Source: Planctomycetota bacterium
GTDB taxonomy: Bacteria; Planctomycetota; UBA1135; GCA-002748355
Direction of reading: 5' to 3'
DNA: 64,000 bases
NCBI GenBank assembly: GCA_020638795.1
Contig: JACKHW010000007.1
Coordinates: 62,001 to 126,000, forward strand
Position numbers and translations under genes: made by a program. This document shows, piece by piece, positions 53,755-63,040 of this stretch. The number at the start of each line of letters is the position of its first letter. The first letter of the stretch is position 1. A model generated the notes under the pieces. That model saw only the letters and a program-made list of their open reading frames with translations, had not been told where the DNA came from and searched no databases.

Positions 53755-55617
53755 ATGACCTCGAACCGTCCTTGCCCGCGCGCATCGGCGCGGCCGCGTG
53801 CCTCTTCTACCGTGCTTCTTGCTGTCAGCTCCACCCTGCTGCACACCATCCTCGTCTCTTGCGGAGGTGGTGGCGGCGGTGGCGGAAGTGCGCCAGGCCA
53901 GCCGCCGAGCCTCGTCAGCGTCGTCTTCACGGGATCGACACCCTCGGACTCGACGCCGGACCCTGGCGACACGCTCACGTTCTTCTTCACGCGCACGATC
54001 AAACTGACCGGCGCGATCCTCGATGACAGCAAGCTCGAGCTCTCGAACGGCACGCTCGGCACCGGCCTCGCCGCACCCACGCTGATCGATGCACGCTCGA
54101 TGCGCGTGACGCTCGGCACCGGCGTCAACTTCGTCGTCGCGACGGACACGATCAAACTCGCGGAGTCACAGGACGTCGTCACGGATCCGCAGAACGCGAC
54201 GATCGACACGACCAAGACGGTCACGATCCAGCTCAGCGACGGGGCCAAGCCTACGATTTCGTGGCTTGCCGTCTGTGGCATTCCGGACGAACTCAACGGT
54301 CGCGGCGCCGCGGGAGGCCTTCTGCAGCTGCCACGGACCGGGTTCACACTCGCCGCGAAGTTCGACGACCCCGGCGGCGGGATCGACACGACGGGCTTCC
54401 TCGTCTCGTCGACGGTGGACGTGCGGTCTAGCGGCACGCTCTTCACCGCCGGTGCCAACCTCTTCAACGAACTCGATGCGACCAACGTGACGGCTGCCGA
54501 GTTTCTCCTCACGGTTCCGACGAGCGTCGTCTTCGCCGAAGGCGATCAATCGATCCAGCTCATCGTCAAGGACACGTCAGGCCTTCTGTCCGACCCCGTC
54601 ACGCACACGTTCCGTGTCCGCACACCGACGAACGAAGCGCGCCCACTCGAGTCGGGTCAAACGTGGTTCGTCGACTTGTCCCGCGATCTCGATGCGTTGT
54701 CGAGCCGCGACGGCACGGGCAACTTCGTGATCATCGATGCCCCCGTTGCCGGTGCGAACAACGTGCCCGACTTCGACGAGGACCTCACGATCCTCGGTTT
54801 GCGCACGGACAATCCACTGGACAACGTCGTCGGTTCGCAGAACTCCAACGAAGTCGTCCTCGGCCTGCTCCAAGCAGCGATCCTCGAGAATCTCCAACGG
54901 TACTACACGGGGACGACGGTGCAGTTCACCTTCAGCGACCCGGGGCCGTTCCCGAGTCCTCGCCCGTACGTCGCATACAGCAAGGCGAATCACTCGCGAA
55001 TCGCCGTTGGCGGCGCCACGACGGCATCCGGAACGCTCGGCACCGCGATCTACGATTCGAACAATGCGCAGCAGGACAACAACACGCTGGACGTCGGCAC
55101 GTACGACGGTGTCGTGCTCACCGCACGTCTCGGCATCTTCGTCCACACGATGATCGAGGCCGATATCAATCGAATCGGCTCGGGTCTGCGCGCCGATTTC
55201 GATTCGCTGATTCGCTTTCGTGGAGTTCCGATCGGCGAAGAAGTCACGGCCGACAAGACGCGACTGGCCAACATCGTTTCGCGAACCGCGGGCGATCCGC
55301 GCCAGGACATCATCGAGACCGCGATCTCCAACTTCGGCCGCTTCGTCGCGGTCCTGCTCGCCCACGAATGCGGCCACAGCGTCGGCCTCGTGCAGGACGG
55401 TGCGATGCCCGGCGGGCTCTACGGCGGCATGCCGACGGAGTTCCCCGGCTCGACTCCTGGGCACATCGATCTGTCGTCGACTTCCATCTTCCCTTCGACA
55501 GCCACGGAAATCATGTCGCCTGCAGTGAGCTACGAACGCTCGGTCGCGGACGAAACGGACTTCAATCCGCTCATTCGCTCGTACCTCCAAGAACGCACGT
55601 ACTACGACGCGAAATGA
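53755..55617 (+). CDS. exported zinc metallopeptidase-like lipoprotein
   Basis: A 620-residue protein with a signal peptide ending ILVSC, followed by a Gly run: a probable lipoprotein. A beta-rich region (about 40-290) contains Ig-like or cadherin-like strands with DTPDPGDTLTF-type turns. Near the C-terminus VLLAHECGHSVGLV carries the zinc motif HExxHxxG of metzincin-like proteases, and a later ATEIMSP could be the Met-turn region. It is probably a secreted or surface protease. The next gene overlaps the stop (ATGA). Confidence 0.83.
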   Translation: MTSNRPCPRASARPRASSTVLLAVSSTLLHTILVSCGGGGGGGGSAPGQPPSLVSVVFTGSTPSDSTPDPGDTLTFFFTRTIKLTGAILDDSKLELSNGTLGTGLAAPTLIDARSMRVTLGTGVNFVVATDTIKLAESQDVVTDPQNATIDTTKTVTIQLSDGAKPTISWLAVCGIPDELNGRGAAGGLLQLPRTGFTLAAKFDDPGGGIDTTGFLVSSTVDVRSSGTLFTAGANLFNELDATNVTAAEFLLTVPTSVVFAEGDQSIQLIVKDTSGLLSDPVTHTFRVRTPTNEARPLESGQTWFVDLSRDLDALSSRDGTGNFVIIDAPVAGANNVPDFDEDLTILGLRTDNPLDNVVGSQNSNEVVLGLLQAAILENLQRYYTGTTVQFTFSDPGPFPSPRPYVAYSKANHSRIAVGGATTASGTLGTAIYDSNNAQQDNNTLDVGTYDGVVLTARLGIFVHTMIEADINRIGSGLRADFDSLIRFRGVPIGEEVTADKTRLANIVSRTAGDPRQDIIETAISNFGRFVAVLLAHECGHSVGLVQDGAMPGGLYGGMPTEFPGSTPGHIDLSSTSIFPSTATEIMSPAVSYERSVADETDFNPLIRSYLQERTYYDAK

Positions 55618-56600
55618 GACGCACTTCGATGAACCTCCCGACCATGACCACGAAGTCGCCGCTCTGCGTCGTTTCTCTTGGCCTCGCCTTGATCGCGATG
55701 CAGCCTTCCGCGGCGAGCCAAGTCACGTCTTCTCACGAACACACGACGACCGCGGACGTGCCGAACGTCGATCTCGCTGCAGCGCACGCTTCGCTCGTCG
55801 TGATCGGACACGAAACGTTCGACCCCGTGCATGGACGAGCGATTCGCGTGCTCGAAGTGCTGCGCGGCACTGCACCGAGTGACGTGTTGCCGATGCCGAG
55901 TGGCGTCCACCTCGGACTGCACGAAGACGTTCCACAAGAGGCACGTCTTCTCTTCCTCGACGCCGTGCGAATCGGCCCGTCCACGACGTGGCGAGTTTCT
56001 CAGTATCCCGGGGTCGCACTCGATGCCGAGGGTGATCGCCCCGCACGTTTGCGCGCCATGCTCCAGAGCTTCGACCTCCTCGGTCGCGGCATCCCGGGCT
56101 CGGCCCATGCCGTGCTGTCCTTCGCGGAATCGTGGCGTATCGCGGATGCAGAACTCGCGAGCATCGCACTCCGAGCGCTGACACGCCGCGAAGACGTGCT
56201 CGTTCGCGAGCATCCCCTCGGCATCTCCAAGCGGTTTTCGGCATTGCTCGAGAACGACGCGCTCGCCCCGAACGTTCGTGCTGAAGCGGCATGCGCGCTC
56301 GCGACGGTCGCACCCGACATCGCACGCGAACGCATCGAATCGTTGTTGTCCACAGGCAAAGCGGACCAACTGGGAAATCGGTTCGGGCCACTCCTCGTCG
56401 GCATCACGGGGATCGATGCCCGGTCGGCACTCGCGACCCGCGTTGCGGGATTCCTCGACCGCGCTGCGCCCGGCGCGCCGGGAGAAATCCTCACGTGCCT
56501 GAAGACGATGCGCACGAGTGCGGCGCAGCGCACGTTCGACAGCCTGCTCGAAGACCCTCGGGTGCAGCGTGCGTATCGCACGCACCTCCTACGAAAGTAG
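55614..56600 (+). CDS. exported hypothetical protein with HEAT-like C-terminal half
   Basis: A 328-residue protein with a signal peptide (SPLCVVSLGLALIAMQPSAA). The first half is beta-rich (ASLVVIGHETFDPVHGRAI; VLEVLRGTAP), like a small propeptide- or receptor-type domain, and the second half has HEAT-like helices (IALRALTRREDVL, VRAEAACALATVAPDI). The start ATG overlaps the metallopeptidase stop (ATGA), so it may act with the protease. ATG 55629 is an alternative. No family recognised. Confidence 0.72.
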   Translation: MRRTSMNLPTMTTKSPLCVVSLGLALIAMQPSAASQVTSSHEHTTTADVPNVDLAAAHASLVVIGHETFDPVHGRAIRVLEVLRGTAPSDVLPMPSGVHLGLHEDVPQEARLLFLDAVRIGPSTTWRVSQYPGVALDAEGDRPARLRAMLQSFDLLGRGIPGSAHAVLSFAESWRIADAELASIALRALTRREDVLVREHPLGISKRFSALLENDALAPNVRAEAACALATVAPDIARERIESLLSTGKADQLGNRFGPLLVGITGIDARSALATRVAGFLDRAAPGAPGEILTCLKTMRTSAAQRTFDSLLEDPRVQRAYRTHLLRK

Positions 56601-56611
56601 GCGAGCGACGG

Positions 56612-57097
56612 TCAGGACGATCGCCCGCGGCGCGCGAAATACTCGCACGCGCCAGCGGCAAGATCGTTGCACGCTCCGTAGATCCGGAGTGAATGCCGCT
56701 TCATCGTGAAGCCGAAGTCCTGCGCAGCACGATCCTTCAGCGACTCCATGTTCTCATCGTGGAACTCGCAGATCCGCCCGCAGTCCTCGCAGATGATGTG
56801 GTCGTGATGCTCGTGACCGAACGTGTGTTCGAAGAGCCGACTGCCCTTGCCGACATCGAGCCCTTCGATGAACTCGCCTTCTTCGAGCACTTGAAGCGTG
56901 CGATACACGGTCGCGAGGTGCACACCGGTCTCAGGGTTGCGTGCACGAATCATGTGCAGCAAGTCTTCCGCCGAGAAGTGCTCGTGCGTGCCGAACGCCG
57001 CATCGACGATCTCCTGACGCGGACGCGTCCAACGCAGTCCCACTTCTCTGAAGTGAGCTTTGACTGCCTCCGTCTCGTTGCGAATCCGCTCTTCCAT
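56612..57097 (-). CDS. fur: Fur-family metal-dependent repressor
   Basis: A 161-residue Fur-family regulator. The winged helix shows TRPRQEIVDAAF, HFSAEDLLHMIR and VHLATVYRTLQVLEE. The metal-binding core is GHEHHDHIICEDCGRICEF with the usual HHxH and CxxC. The second Cys pair near the C-terminus is spaced wider than normal (ACNDLAAGAC). It could sense iron, zinc or peroxide; the exact type is open. It lies 11 bases after purD on the same strand. No Fur box was identified. Confidence 0.92.
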   Translation of the reverse strand: MEERIRNETEAVKAHFREVGLRWTRPRQEIVDAAFGTHEHFSAEDLLHMIRARNPETGVHLATVYRTLQVLEEGEFIEGLDVGKGSRLFEHTFGHEHHDHIICEDCGRICEFHDENMESLKDRAAQDFGFTMKRHSLRIYGACNDLAAGACEYFARRGRSS

Positions 57098-57108
57098 AGA
57101 GCCACCCG

Positions 57109-58380
57109 TCAGCGCTGACCGATGTCGCGCCGGTACCGCATGCCTTGGAACGAAATCTTTTCGAGAGCCGCGTAGCAGCGATCGAGTGCGGCGCGCACCG
57201 TCTTGGCCTTCGCCGTGACGGAGAGCACACGCCCACCGGCAGTCAGGATCGTTCCGTCCGGTTTGCGCGTCGTGCCCGAGTGGAACACGACGAGGTCGTC
57301 GTCTTCTCCGACGTCGTCCAGGCCGTGGATCTCGAATCCCGTCGAATACGCCTCCGGATAGCCACCCGAAACCGCAACGACGCACGCCGCCGGTCGTGCA
57401 TCCCATGTCGGACCCGACTCGAGTTTGTCGAGTGCACCGTCGGCAGCAGCAACCAAGTACGGGACGAGGTCCGATTCGAACCGCATCAAGAGCGGTTGCG
57501 CCTCGGGATCCCCGAAGCGCGCGTTGAACTCGAGCACGCGAGGTCCGAGCGGCGTGACCATCAGGCCAGCGTAGAGGATGCCGCGGTACGGGCGCCCTTC
57601 TTGCACCATCGCGTGGATCGCCTGCACGAGGATCTGGCTCTCGACGTGTTTGATCGTTCGCGGATTCGCCGCGGGTGCGGGCGAGATCGCGCCCATGCCC
57701 CCGGTGTTCGGGCCCTTGTCCCCCTCGAGGCTGCGCTTGTGATCCTTTGCCGATTCGAGCGGGACGATCGTTCTACCGTCGCACAAGGCGAGCATCGAGA
57801 CCTCATCGCCTTCGAGAAACTCCTCGATCACGATCTGCGAACCCGCTGCCCCAAACGCACCCGACTCGAGACAACTCGCGACGGCCTTGCGGGCCGAATC
57901 GTAGTCGTCACAGAGGATCACGCCCTTGCCCGCGGCGAGTCCCGATGCCTTGACGACGAGTTTTTCGTCACGATGCCCCTCGAGGAAAGCGAGCGCAGTC
58001 GCCAAGTCCGAGAACGTCCACGATTGGGGCGAGGGAATATGGTGTCGACGACACAGCTCGCGACAGAAAGCCTTGCTCCCTTCGATCTCCGCCGCGAGGC
58101 GGCTCGGGCCAAAAACCTTGATACCGGCAGCTTGCAACGCATCCGTCAAGCCGAGGCAGAGCGGCGCCTCGGGGCCGACCACCACGAGGTCGACGCGGTG
58201 CTCGCGGCAGAACGCCTCGAGCTTGGCGAAGTCTTCGACGCCGATCGGAACACATTCGGCGACCTTGGCGATTCCGCCATTGCCGGGCGCACACCAGACC
58301 TTCTCGACGAGCGGAGAACGTGCGATCTTCCAACAGAGCGCATGCTCGCGACCGCCGCCGCCAACGACCAAGATCTTCAA
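57109..58380 (-). CDS. purD: phosphoribosylamine--glycine ligase
   Basis: A 423-residue ATP-grasp enzyme of purine synthesis that joins glycine to phosphoribosylamine. Signatures: ILVVGGGGREHALCWK at the N-terminus, GPEAPLCLGLTD, KASGLAAGKGV, EEFLEGDEVSMLALCDG, DHKRSLEGDKGPNTGGMGA in parts, and FNARFGDPEAQPLL. The start is a TTG at 58380 with GGGAGGA just upstream; the longer frame adds 27 atypical residues. Followed by fur. Confidence 0.95.
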   Translation of the reverse strand: MKILVVGGGGREHALCWKIARSPLVEKVWCAPGNGGIAKVAECVPIGVEDFAKLEAFCREHRVDLVVVGPEAPLCLGLTDALQAAGIKVFGPSRLAAEIEGSKAFCRELCRRHHIPSPQSWTFSDLATALAFLEGHRDEKLVVKASGLAAGKGVILCDDYDSARKAVASCLESGAFGAAGSQIVIEEFLEGDEVSMLALCDGRTIVPLESAKDHKRSLEGDKGPNTGGMGAISPAPAANPRTIKHVESQILVQAIHAMVQEGRPYRGILYAGLMVTPLGPRVLEFNARFGDPEAQPLLMRFESDLVPYLVAAADGALDKLESGPTWDARPAACVVAVSGGYPEAYSTGFEIHGLDDVGEDDDLVVFHSGTTRKPDGTILTAGGRVLSVTAKAKTVRAALDRCYAALEKISFQGMRYRRDIGQR

Positions 58381-58387
58381 GACACGT

Positions 58388-58394
58388 TCCTCCC
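58388..58394 (-). promoter_or_regulatory. ribosome-binding site fixing the TTG start of purD
   Basis: GGGAGGA on the minus strand, 7 bases before the TTG at 58380. Confidence 0.6.
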
Positions 58395-58457
58395 GGCTGC
58401 CTGGACGCGCGCAGCATGGAGCGTGTCGTGCCGCTTCGCAAGGACGGCACGCTGCGG

Positions 58458-60830
58458 TCAAACGGGCGTCGCGGCGCGAATCCAGCGATGCAGCAGTTCG
58501 TCGAGTTCCGGGGGCCGCACGGGCTTGGCGATATAGTCGTCCATTCCCGCAGCGAGACAGCGCTCCCTGTCCCCACGCATCGCGTTCGCGGTGAGCGCGA
58601 TGATCGGCGTGTGTTCACCACGCGCCTGATTGCGGCGGATCGCGGCCGTCGCCTCGTAGCCATCCATCTCGGGCATCTGGCAGTCCATCAAGATCGCGGC
58701 GTAGGACTCGCAAAGGACCGCATGCACCGCTTCGCGCCCGTTGGAGACGACGTGCGCCTCGAATCCGAGCTTGGCGAGCGTGCGGGAGACGACCTTCTGG
58801 TTGATCGGATTGTCCTCGGCAACGAGGATGCGTCGACCATCCGTCGTGGCGCTCGCCGCGGGCGTCGACGTGGGATTCGCTGTGGCCTCCGTCGTCAGCG
58901 CTGCAGTCGAAGGGATCGCACACGTGACTCCACCGCCGCGACGCTCGCCGCGCCTTCCGTCGATGCCACGCCGTTCGCCTTGGATCGGCGGGCGACGACG
59001 CTCGAGCGCCTCGCAGATGACGCGCGCGAGAACGTCGATGCGGATCGGCTTGGGCAAGAAACCCCAGATCGCCGTTTCGTGCACCGCGAGATCGTGTCCG
59101 CGCGACTTCGAATAGGTCGAGACGACGACGCGCGTCGTCGCCAATCGATGGTCGGCACGCAACTCGCACAAGAAGGTCGTGATCGGCAAATCGTCGACAT
59201 GATCTGCGGCCACGACGAGTTCGTACGGATCGCCTTCGCGTAACGCTGTTCGCATGAGCCACAGTGCACCACCGACGTTGATCGCCCAGTCCGTGCGATG
59301 CCCGAAGCTCGTCAACGCGTCCTGCATCACGCTCGCGGTCGGTGCATGCGGCTCGACGACGAGCACACGCCGCCCCCCGAGCTTGCGCGCGACGTCGCGA
59401 GGGCGCTCCTCGTGCGAGAATCCCGCCTTGGCACGTTCGACGTCGAGCACGAACGAGAAGGCGCTTCCTTCGCCGGGTTCGCTCGCGACGAAGAGGCGAC
59501 CTCCGAGCAACTCGATCAATTGGCGACTGATGACGAGGCCGAGTCCCGTGCCGCCGTACTTGCGCGTCGTGGACGAGTCGGCCTGGCTGAACGCTTCGAA
59601 GATGCGGTTCTGCGCATCCACCGGGATGCCGATGCCGGAATCGCGCACCTCGATGCGAACCTGGACACGCGACTCGTTCGCGCTCTGCACGACGCATTCG
59701 ACGAGCACTTCGCCCTCACTCGTGAACTTGATCGCATTGCCAACGAGGTTGGAGAGCACTTGCCGCAGGCGCGTGTGGTCGGTGACGACGTCGAGGTCGA
59801 TGCACGAGGGAACCACGGCGCAGATCTCGAGACCTTTGGTCACCGCACGTTCTTTGAACAGCTCGGTCACCGACTCGATGGTCGCGCGCAAGTCGCCTTC
59901 GCGCAGTTCGACTTCGAGCTTGCCCGCCTCGATCTTGCTGAAATCGAGAATGTCGCCGAGAAGCCCCAGGAGGTGCTCCGCCGATTGTTGCACCGTCGCG
60001 AGGTCCTGCTGCACGAACGACGGCAATCGCTCTTGCACCAGCAACTGCGTCATCCCGATGATCGCGTTGAGCGGCGTCCGGATCTCGTGACTCATGTTGG
60101 CGAGGAAATCACTCTTCGCGCGTGTCGCGGCCTCGGCGCGCTCTTTGGCTTCGACGATCTGTTGGTCCCGCTCTTCGATCTGCGCGAGCATGCCGTTGAT
60201 CGCGTCCGCGAGTCGCCCGAGGTCGTCCGCGCCATGACTGTGCGCGCGAATCGAATAGTCCCCGCGCTCGGCGACGTGCCGAGTCGTCGCGACGATCTCG
60301 AGGATCGGCTGCGTCACGAGGCGCTGGAGCCTGTGCCCGAGCAAGAACGCGAACAAGACGGACACGACGACGATCAAGAAGACGATGCCCGAGAGCCATG
60401 CGAAACGTCGCACGTACGGCGTGTGATCGACCTGGAGCCGTGCGGCGCCGATCGCGTGCCCGCGATACGTCAGCGGTTCGACGGTCCAGGCAAGCGTCGT
60501 GGCATCCTGATCCGCTGCGTCGGCGCGCTCATAGGAGCCGAGGACGCGCCCATCCTTCGCGACGATGTTGGCCCGCACGACGCGCAGCTCGGATTCGAGC
60601 GCGCGCAGTTGTGCGTCGATGCGCGCGTCGTCGGACGATGCGACCGCTTCGACCGTCCGCGCACCGAGGAGTTCCGCGACCTGCGATGCTTCGCGAGCAC
60701 TCGTCGACTTGTAGTGCAACAGGTCGAGCGACAAGAACGCGATACCTGCCAACATGACGACGAGCGAACTCGTCAACAGGATGATCAACGTCAGCTTGTG
60801 ACGCAGCGAGAGCGCATGAAACGCGTTCAT
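58458..60830 (-). CDS. membrane hybrid sensor histidine kinase with two receiver domains
   Basis: A 790-residue hybrid kinase. Two transmembrane helices (about 13-35 and 144-164) flank a periplasmic sensor, followed by HAMP (165-218), a coiled stretch and the HisKA/HATPase core: H248 in MSHEIRTPLN, N-box LVGNAIKF, DSGIGI, GTGLGL. The first receiver-like domain (about 488-600) lacks a clear phospho-acceptor Asp and acidic pair (VVEPHAP; YELVVAADHVDD). The last (about 670-790) is intact (VAEDNPINQK, LMDCQMPEMDG, Lys in IAKPV). It lies upstream of purD on the same strand. Signal and output are unknown. Confidence 0.92.
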   Translation of the reverse strand: MNAFHALSLRHKLTLIILLTSSLVVMLAGIAFLSLDLLHYKSTSAREASQVAELLGARTVEAVASSDDARIDAQLRALESELRVVRANIVAKDGRVLGSYERADAADQDATTLAWTVEPLTYRGHAIGAARLQVDHTPYVRRFAWLSGIVFLIVVVSVLFAFLLGHRLQRLVTQPILEIVATTRHVAERGDYSIRAHSHGADDLGRLADAINGMLAQIEERDQQIVEAKERAEAATRAKSDFLANMSHEIRTPLNAIIGMTQLLVQERLPSFVQQDLATVQQSAEHLLGLLGDILDFSKIEAGKLEVELREGDLRATIESVTELFKERAVTKGLEICAVVPSCIDLDVVTDHTRLRQVLSNLVGNAIKFTSEGEVLVECVVQSANESRVQVRIEVRDSGIGIPVDAQNRIFEAFSQADSSTTRKYGGTGLGLVISRQLIELLGGRLFVASEPGEGSAFSFVLDVERAKAGFSHEERPRDVARKLGGRRVLVVEPHAPTASVMQDALTSFGHRTDWAINVGGALWLMRTALREGDPYELVVAADHVDDLPITTFLCELRADHRLATTRVVVSTYSKSRGHDLAVHETAIWGFLPKPIRIDVLARVICEALERRRPPIQGERRGIDGRRGERRGGGVTCAIPSTAALTTEATANPTSTPAASATTDGRRILVAEDNPINQKVVSRTLAKLGFEAHVVSNGREAVHAVLCESYAAILMDCQMPEMDGYEATAAIRRNQARGEHTPIIALTANAMRGDRERCLAAGMDDYIAKPVRPPELDELLHRWIRAATPV

Positions 60831-61127
60831 CGTCGGCCTCGCTCGGAGCCTGTGGTCCGGGCTCCCAGGCCTTCGCGGCAGAGCGTATGCCGGCAGTAGT
60901 GTGAATCGCGCAAGTCGTTTCCCCCCCTCGAGACGGCTCGATGCACTCCGGAAACGACCTGGAGCCGATGTCGAAAATATCGACGCACTCGCGCTGTCTC
61001 CTGAATCGACGGCGTGCGCGCGGCCCCAACGATCGATGGCAACGCATGCGCGAGAGCGTCCAAGCTACCGCCCGGACAACGCAACGGACTGCGGGAACGT
61101 GGGCCGACCTGCTACCGTGCGTCGATC

Positions 61128-63035
61128 GTGCACGAAGCCACCACCGACCGGGACGGACATCCCGACAAGAACGAGTCGCTCCTCGCGCGCGAGCTTCCGT
61201 CGCTCGTCTACTACGCTCTCGCGATCGTCGTGACGCTGACCGTGCTCATCCAGACCTCGGGCGTTCTGCTCGAACGTCCCCAGATCGAACCCGACGACTA
61301 TCGCTTCGTCGCGCGCGCCCTCGAGCTCGACGCCGAGGTCGACCGCGGGATGCTCGCTTCGGGCGTCGTCGAGAACCGTTGGGACATGCTGCCGTTCGTC
61401 GACGTCGACGGCGGTGTGCGCTTCTGGCGCCCTCTGTTTCCGGCGAGCTTCGCGCTGGATGCCCGAGCCTCCGATGGATTCGCCGCGCCACGAGGGTCGA
61501 CCGCCCAGGCGCGATTCGAGCCGATCCTGCTGACCAATCTCGTCTTGCACGCCGTGTGTTGCCTACTGGCGTTCGGGGTGGGTGCACGTCTCACGGGACG
61601 CTGTATCGCGGCGCTCCTCGGCGGCGCTCTCTTTGCGTGCTTCGCGCCGCACGCCGAGGCGATCTGGTACGGCGCCGGGCGCAATGCGACTCTCCTGACA
61701 TCGACGTTCGTCGGCGCATGGCTGCTCCACACCGCGACGATCACGAGCGACCGTAGCCGGATGGCGATTCGTGTGCTCGCGCCACTCGCCTTCTTGGCCG
61801 CGCTCTGCAGCAAGGAGACGGCGCTCGTCTTCCTCGTGGTCGTGGTCGTGCACGACCTCGTGACGCGACGCGGATTCGACCGCGTCCTCTACGCGACCTA
61901 CGCCGGGATCGCGGTCGTGTGGTTTGCCGGACGACTCGCGGCATTGTCCGGAAGGGACGCACTGCCCTTCGTCGAGCCCTACGTGCACATGCCATGGACC
62001 GCGGACTTCTGGCCGCACGCGTGGGTCGCGACCCTCGGCATGCTCGATGCAATCGGCCTCGCGACGCCACTGGCGCCGTTCTTGCAACCGGACGAGTTCG
62101 CGAACTTCAATCGCGTTGCCGGGACGGTCGTCGGCGCGTCGGTCGTCGGCCTCGTCGTCTTGACCGGGCTACGTTCGCGACGAGGCGTGGCCATGATCGC
62201 GTTCGGCGTCCTGACGTGGTTGCCGACGCTCCCGGTCTACGTCAGCGAGCGCTACCTCTACTTGCCGAGCATCGCGTTGTGCGCACTCGTCGGCGAAACC
62301 GTGCGTCGTGGGCTTCCGCTGTGGTCCACGAGGGCGAACGGTTCGACAGAACGACAAGCGGACGGGGGCGCTGGTTCTTGGATTCACCGAGGCGTCCGGT
62401 TCGTTCCGTGGGTCTTCGCCGCGCTCGTCGTCGTCCACGCTTACGTGCATGCGAGGACCCTCGAGGGCAAGCATCGCTACATCAGCTTGCAACCGCGCGC
62501 AGGCTGGGGTGTCGCCCATGCTCTGCGCAACGTGCGACAGGATCTGGAAAACGCAGGCAGCATGCGGCTGCTGGTCGTCGATTTTCCGGGCGATGTCGTG
62601 CACGCACAGTTCTTCGAAGACCAACTGCGCGTCGAGTGCAGCAACGGAGCCCTCGAGGTCCGCGTCCTGAACCTGCTTCCGGCGAGCGCCGGCCTTGCTC
62701 AGAAGAATTCGCGCCTGCGTGTGACGCGCGGCAAGGCCGCCATCACGCTGCGCGGAGAACGCCGCCACGTGCTCGAGGAAAACGGCGCGCGCCTGCTCTT
62801 CGACCTCGTTGCCCGCACTCCCGGCACGACGCGAAGAACGCGCGATGGAAGTGTCTCGCTACGCATTCTCGAGGGCGACGGTAGTGGCGCCGACGCGATC
62901 GAGTACGAACTCGCCGGAGGCTTCGAGAACGCACGCGTCCTCCGCTACATCGCGCCGCCACAGAGTCGCGGCTTCCCACCCGCGGCGCTCAGCCCGGGTG
63001 CGCGCATCGCCGAAGGCGTCTTCGAGTTGCAGTGA
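61128..63035 (+). CDS. large polytopic membrane protein, glycosyltransferase-like
   Basis: About 635 residues with an N-terminal transmembrane helix, an exported loop with IEPDDYRFVARAL and about 9-10 further hydrophobic segments up to residue 450, then a C-terminal soluble domain of about 180 residues. The layout (acidic DD in the first loop, many helices, soluble tail) recalls lipid-phosphate-sugar-dependent glycosyltransferases (PMT/ArnT/TMTC type), but the match is only general. Start taken as GTG at 61128; other starts are possible. It is convergent with the next gene. Confidence 0.72.
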   Translation: MHEATTDRDGHPDKNESLLARELPSLVYYALAIVVTLTVLIQTSGVLLERPQIEPDDYRFVARALELDAEVDRGMLASGVVENRWDMLPFVDVDGGVRFWRPLFPASFALDARASDGFAAPRGSTAQARFEPILLTNLVLHAVCCLLAFGVGARLTGRCIAALLGGALFACFAPHAEAIWYGAGRNATLLTSTFVGAWLLHTATITSDRSRMAIRVLAPLAFLAALCSKETALVFLVVVVVHDLVTRRGFDRVLYATYAGIAVVWFAGRLAALSGRDALPFVEPYVHMPWTADFWPHAWVATLGMLDAIGLATPLAPFLQPDEFANFNRVAGTVVGASVVGLVVLTGLRSRRGVAMIAFGVLTWLPTLPVYVSERYLYLPSIALCALVGETVRRGLPLWSTRANGSTERQADGGAGSWIHRGVRFVPWVFAALVVVHAYVHARTLEGKHRYISLQPRAGWGVAHALRNVRQDLENAGSMRLLVVDFPGDVVHAQFFEDQLRVECSNGALEVRVLNLLPASAGLAQKNSRLRVTRGKAAITLRGERRHVLEENGARLLFDLVARTPGTTRRTRDGSVSLRILEGDGSGADAIEYELAGGFENARVLRYIAPPQSRGFPPAALSPGARIAEGVFELQ

Positions 63036-63040
63036 TCCTG

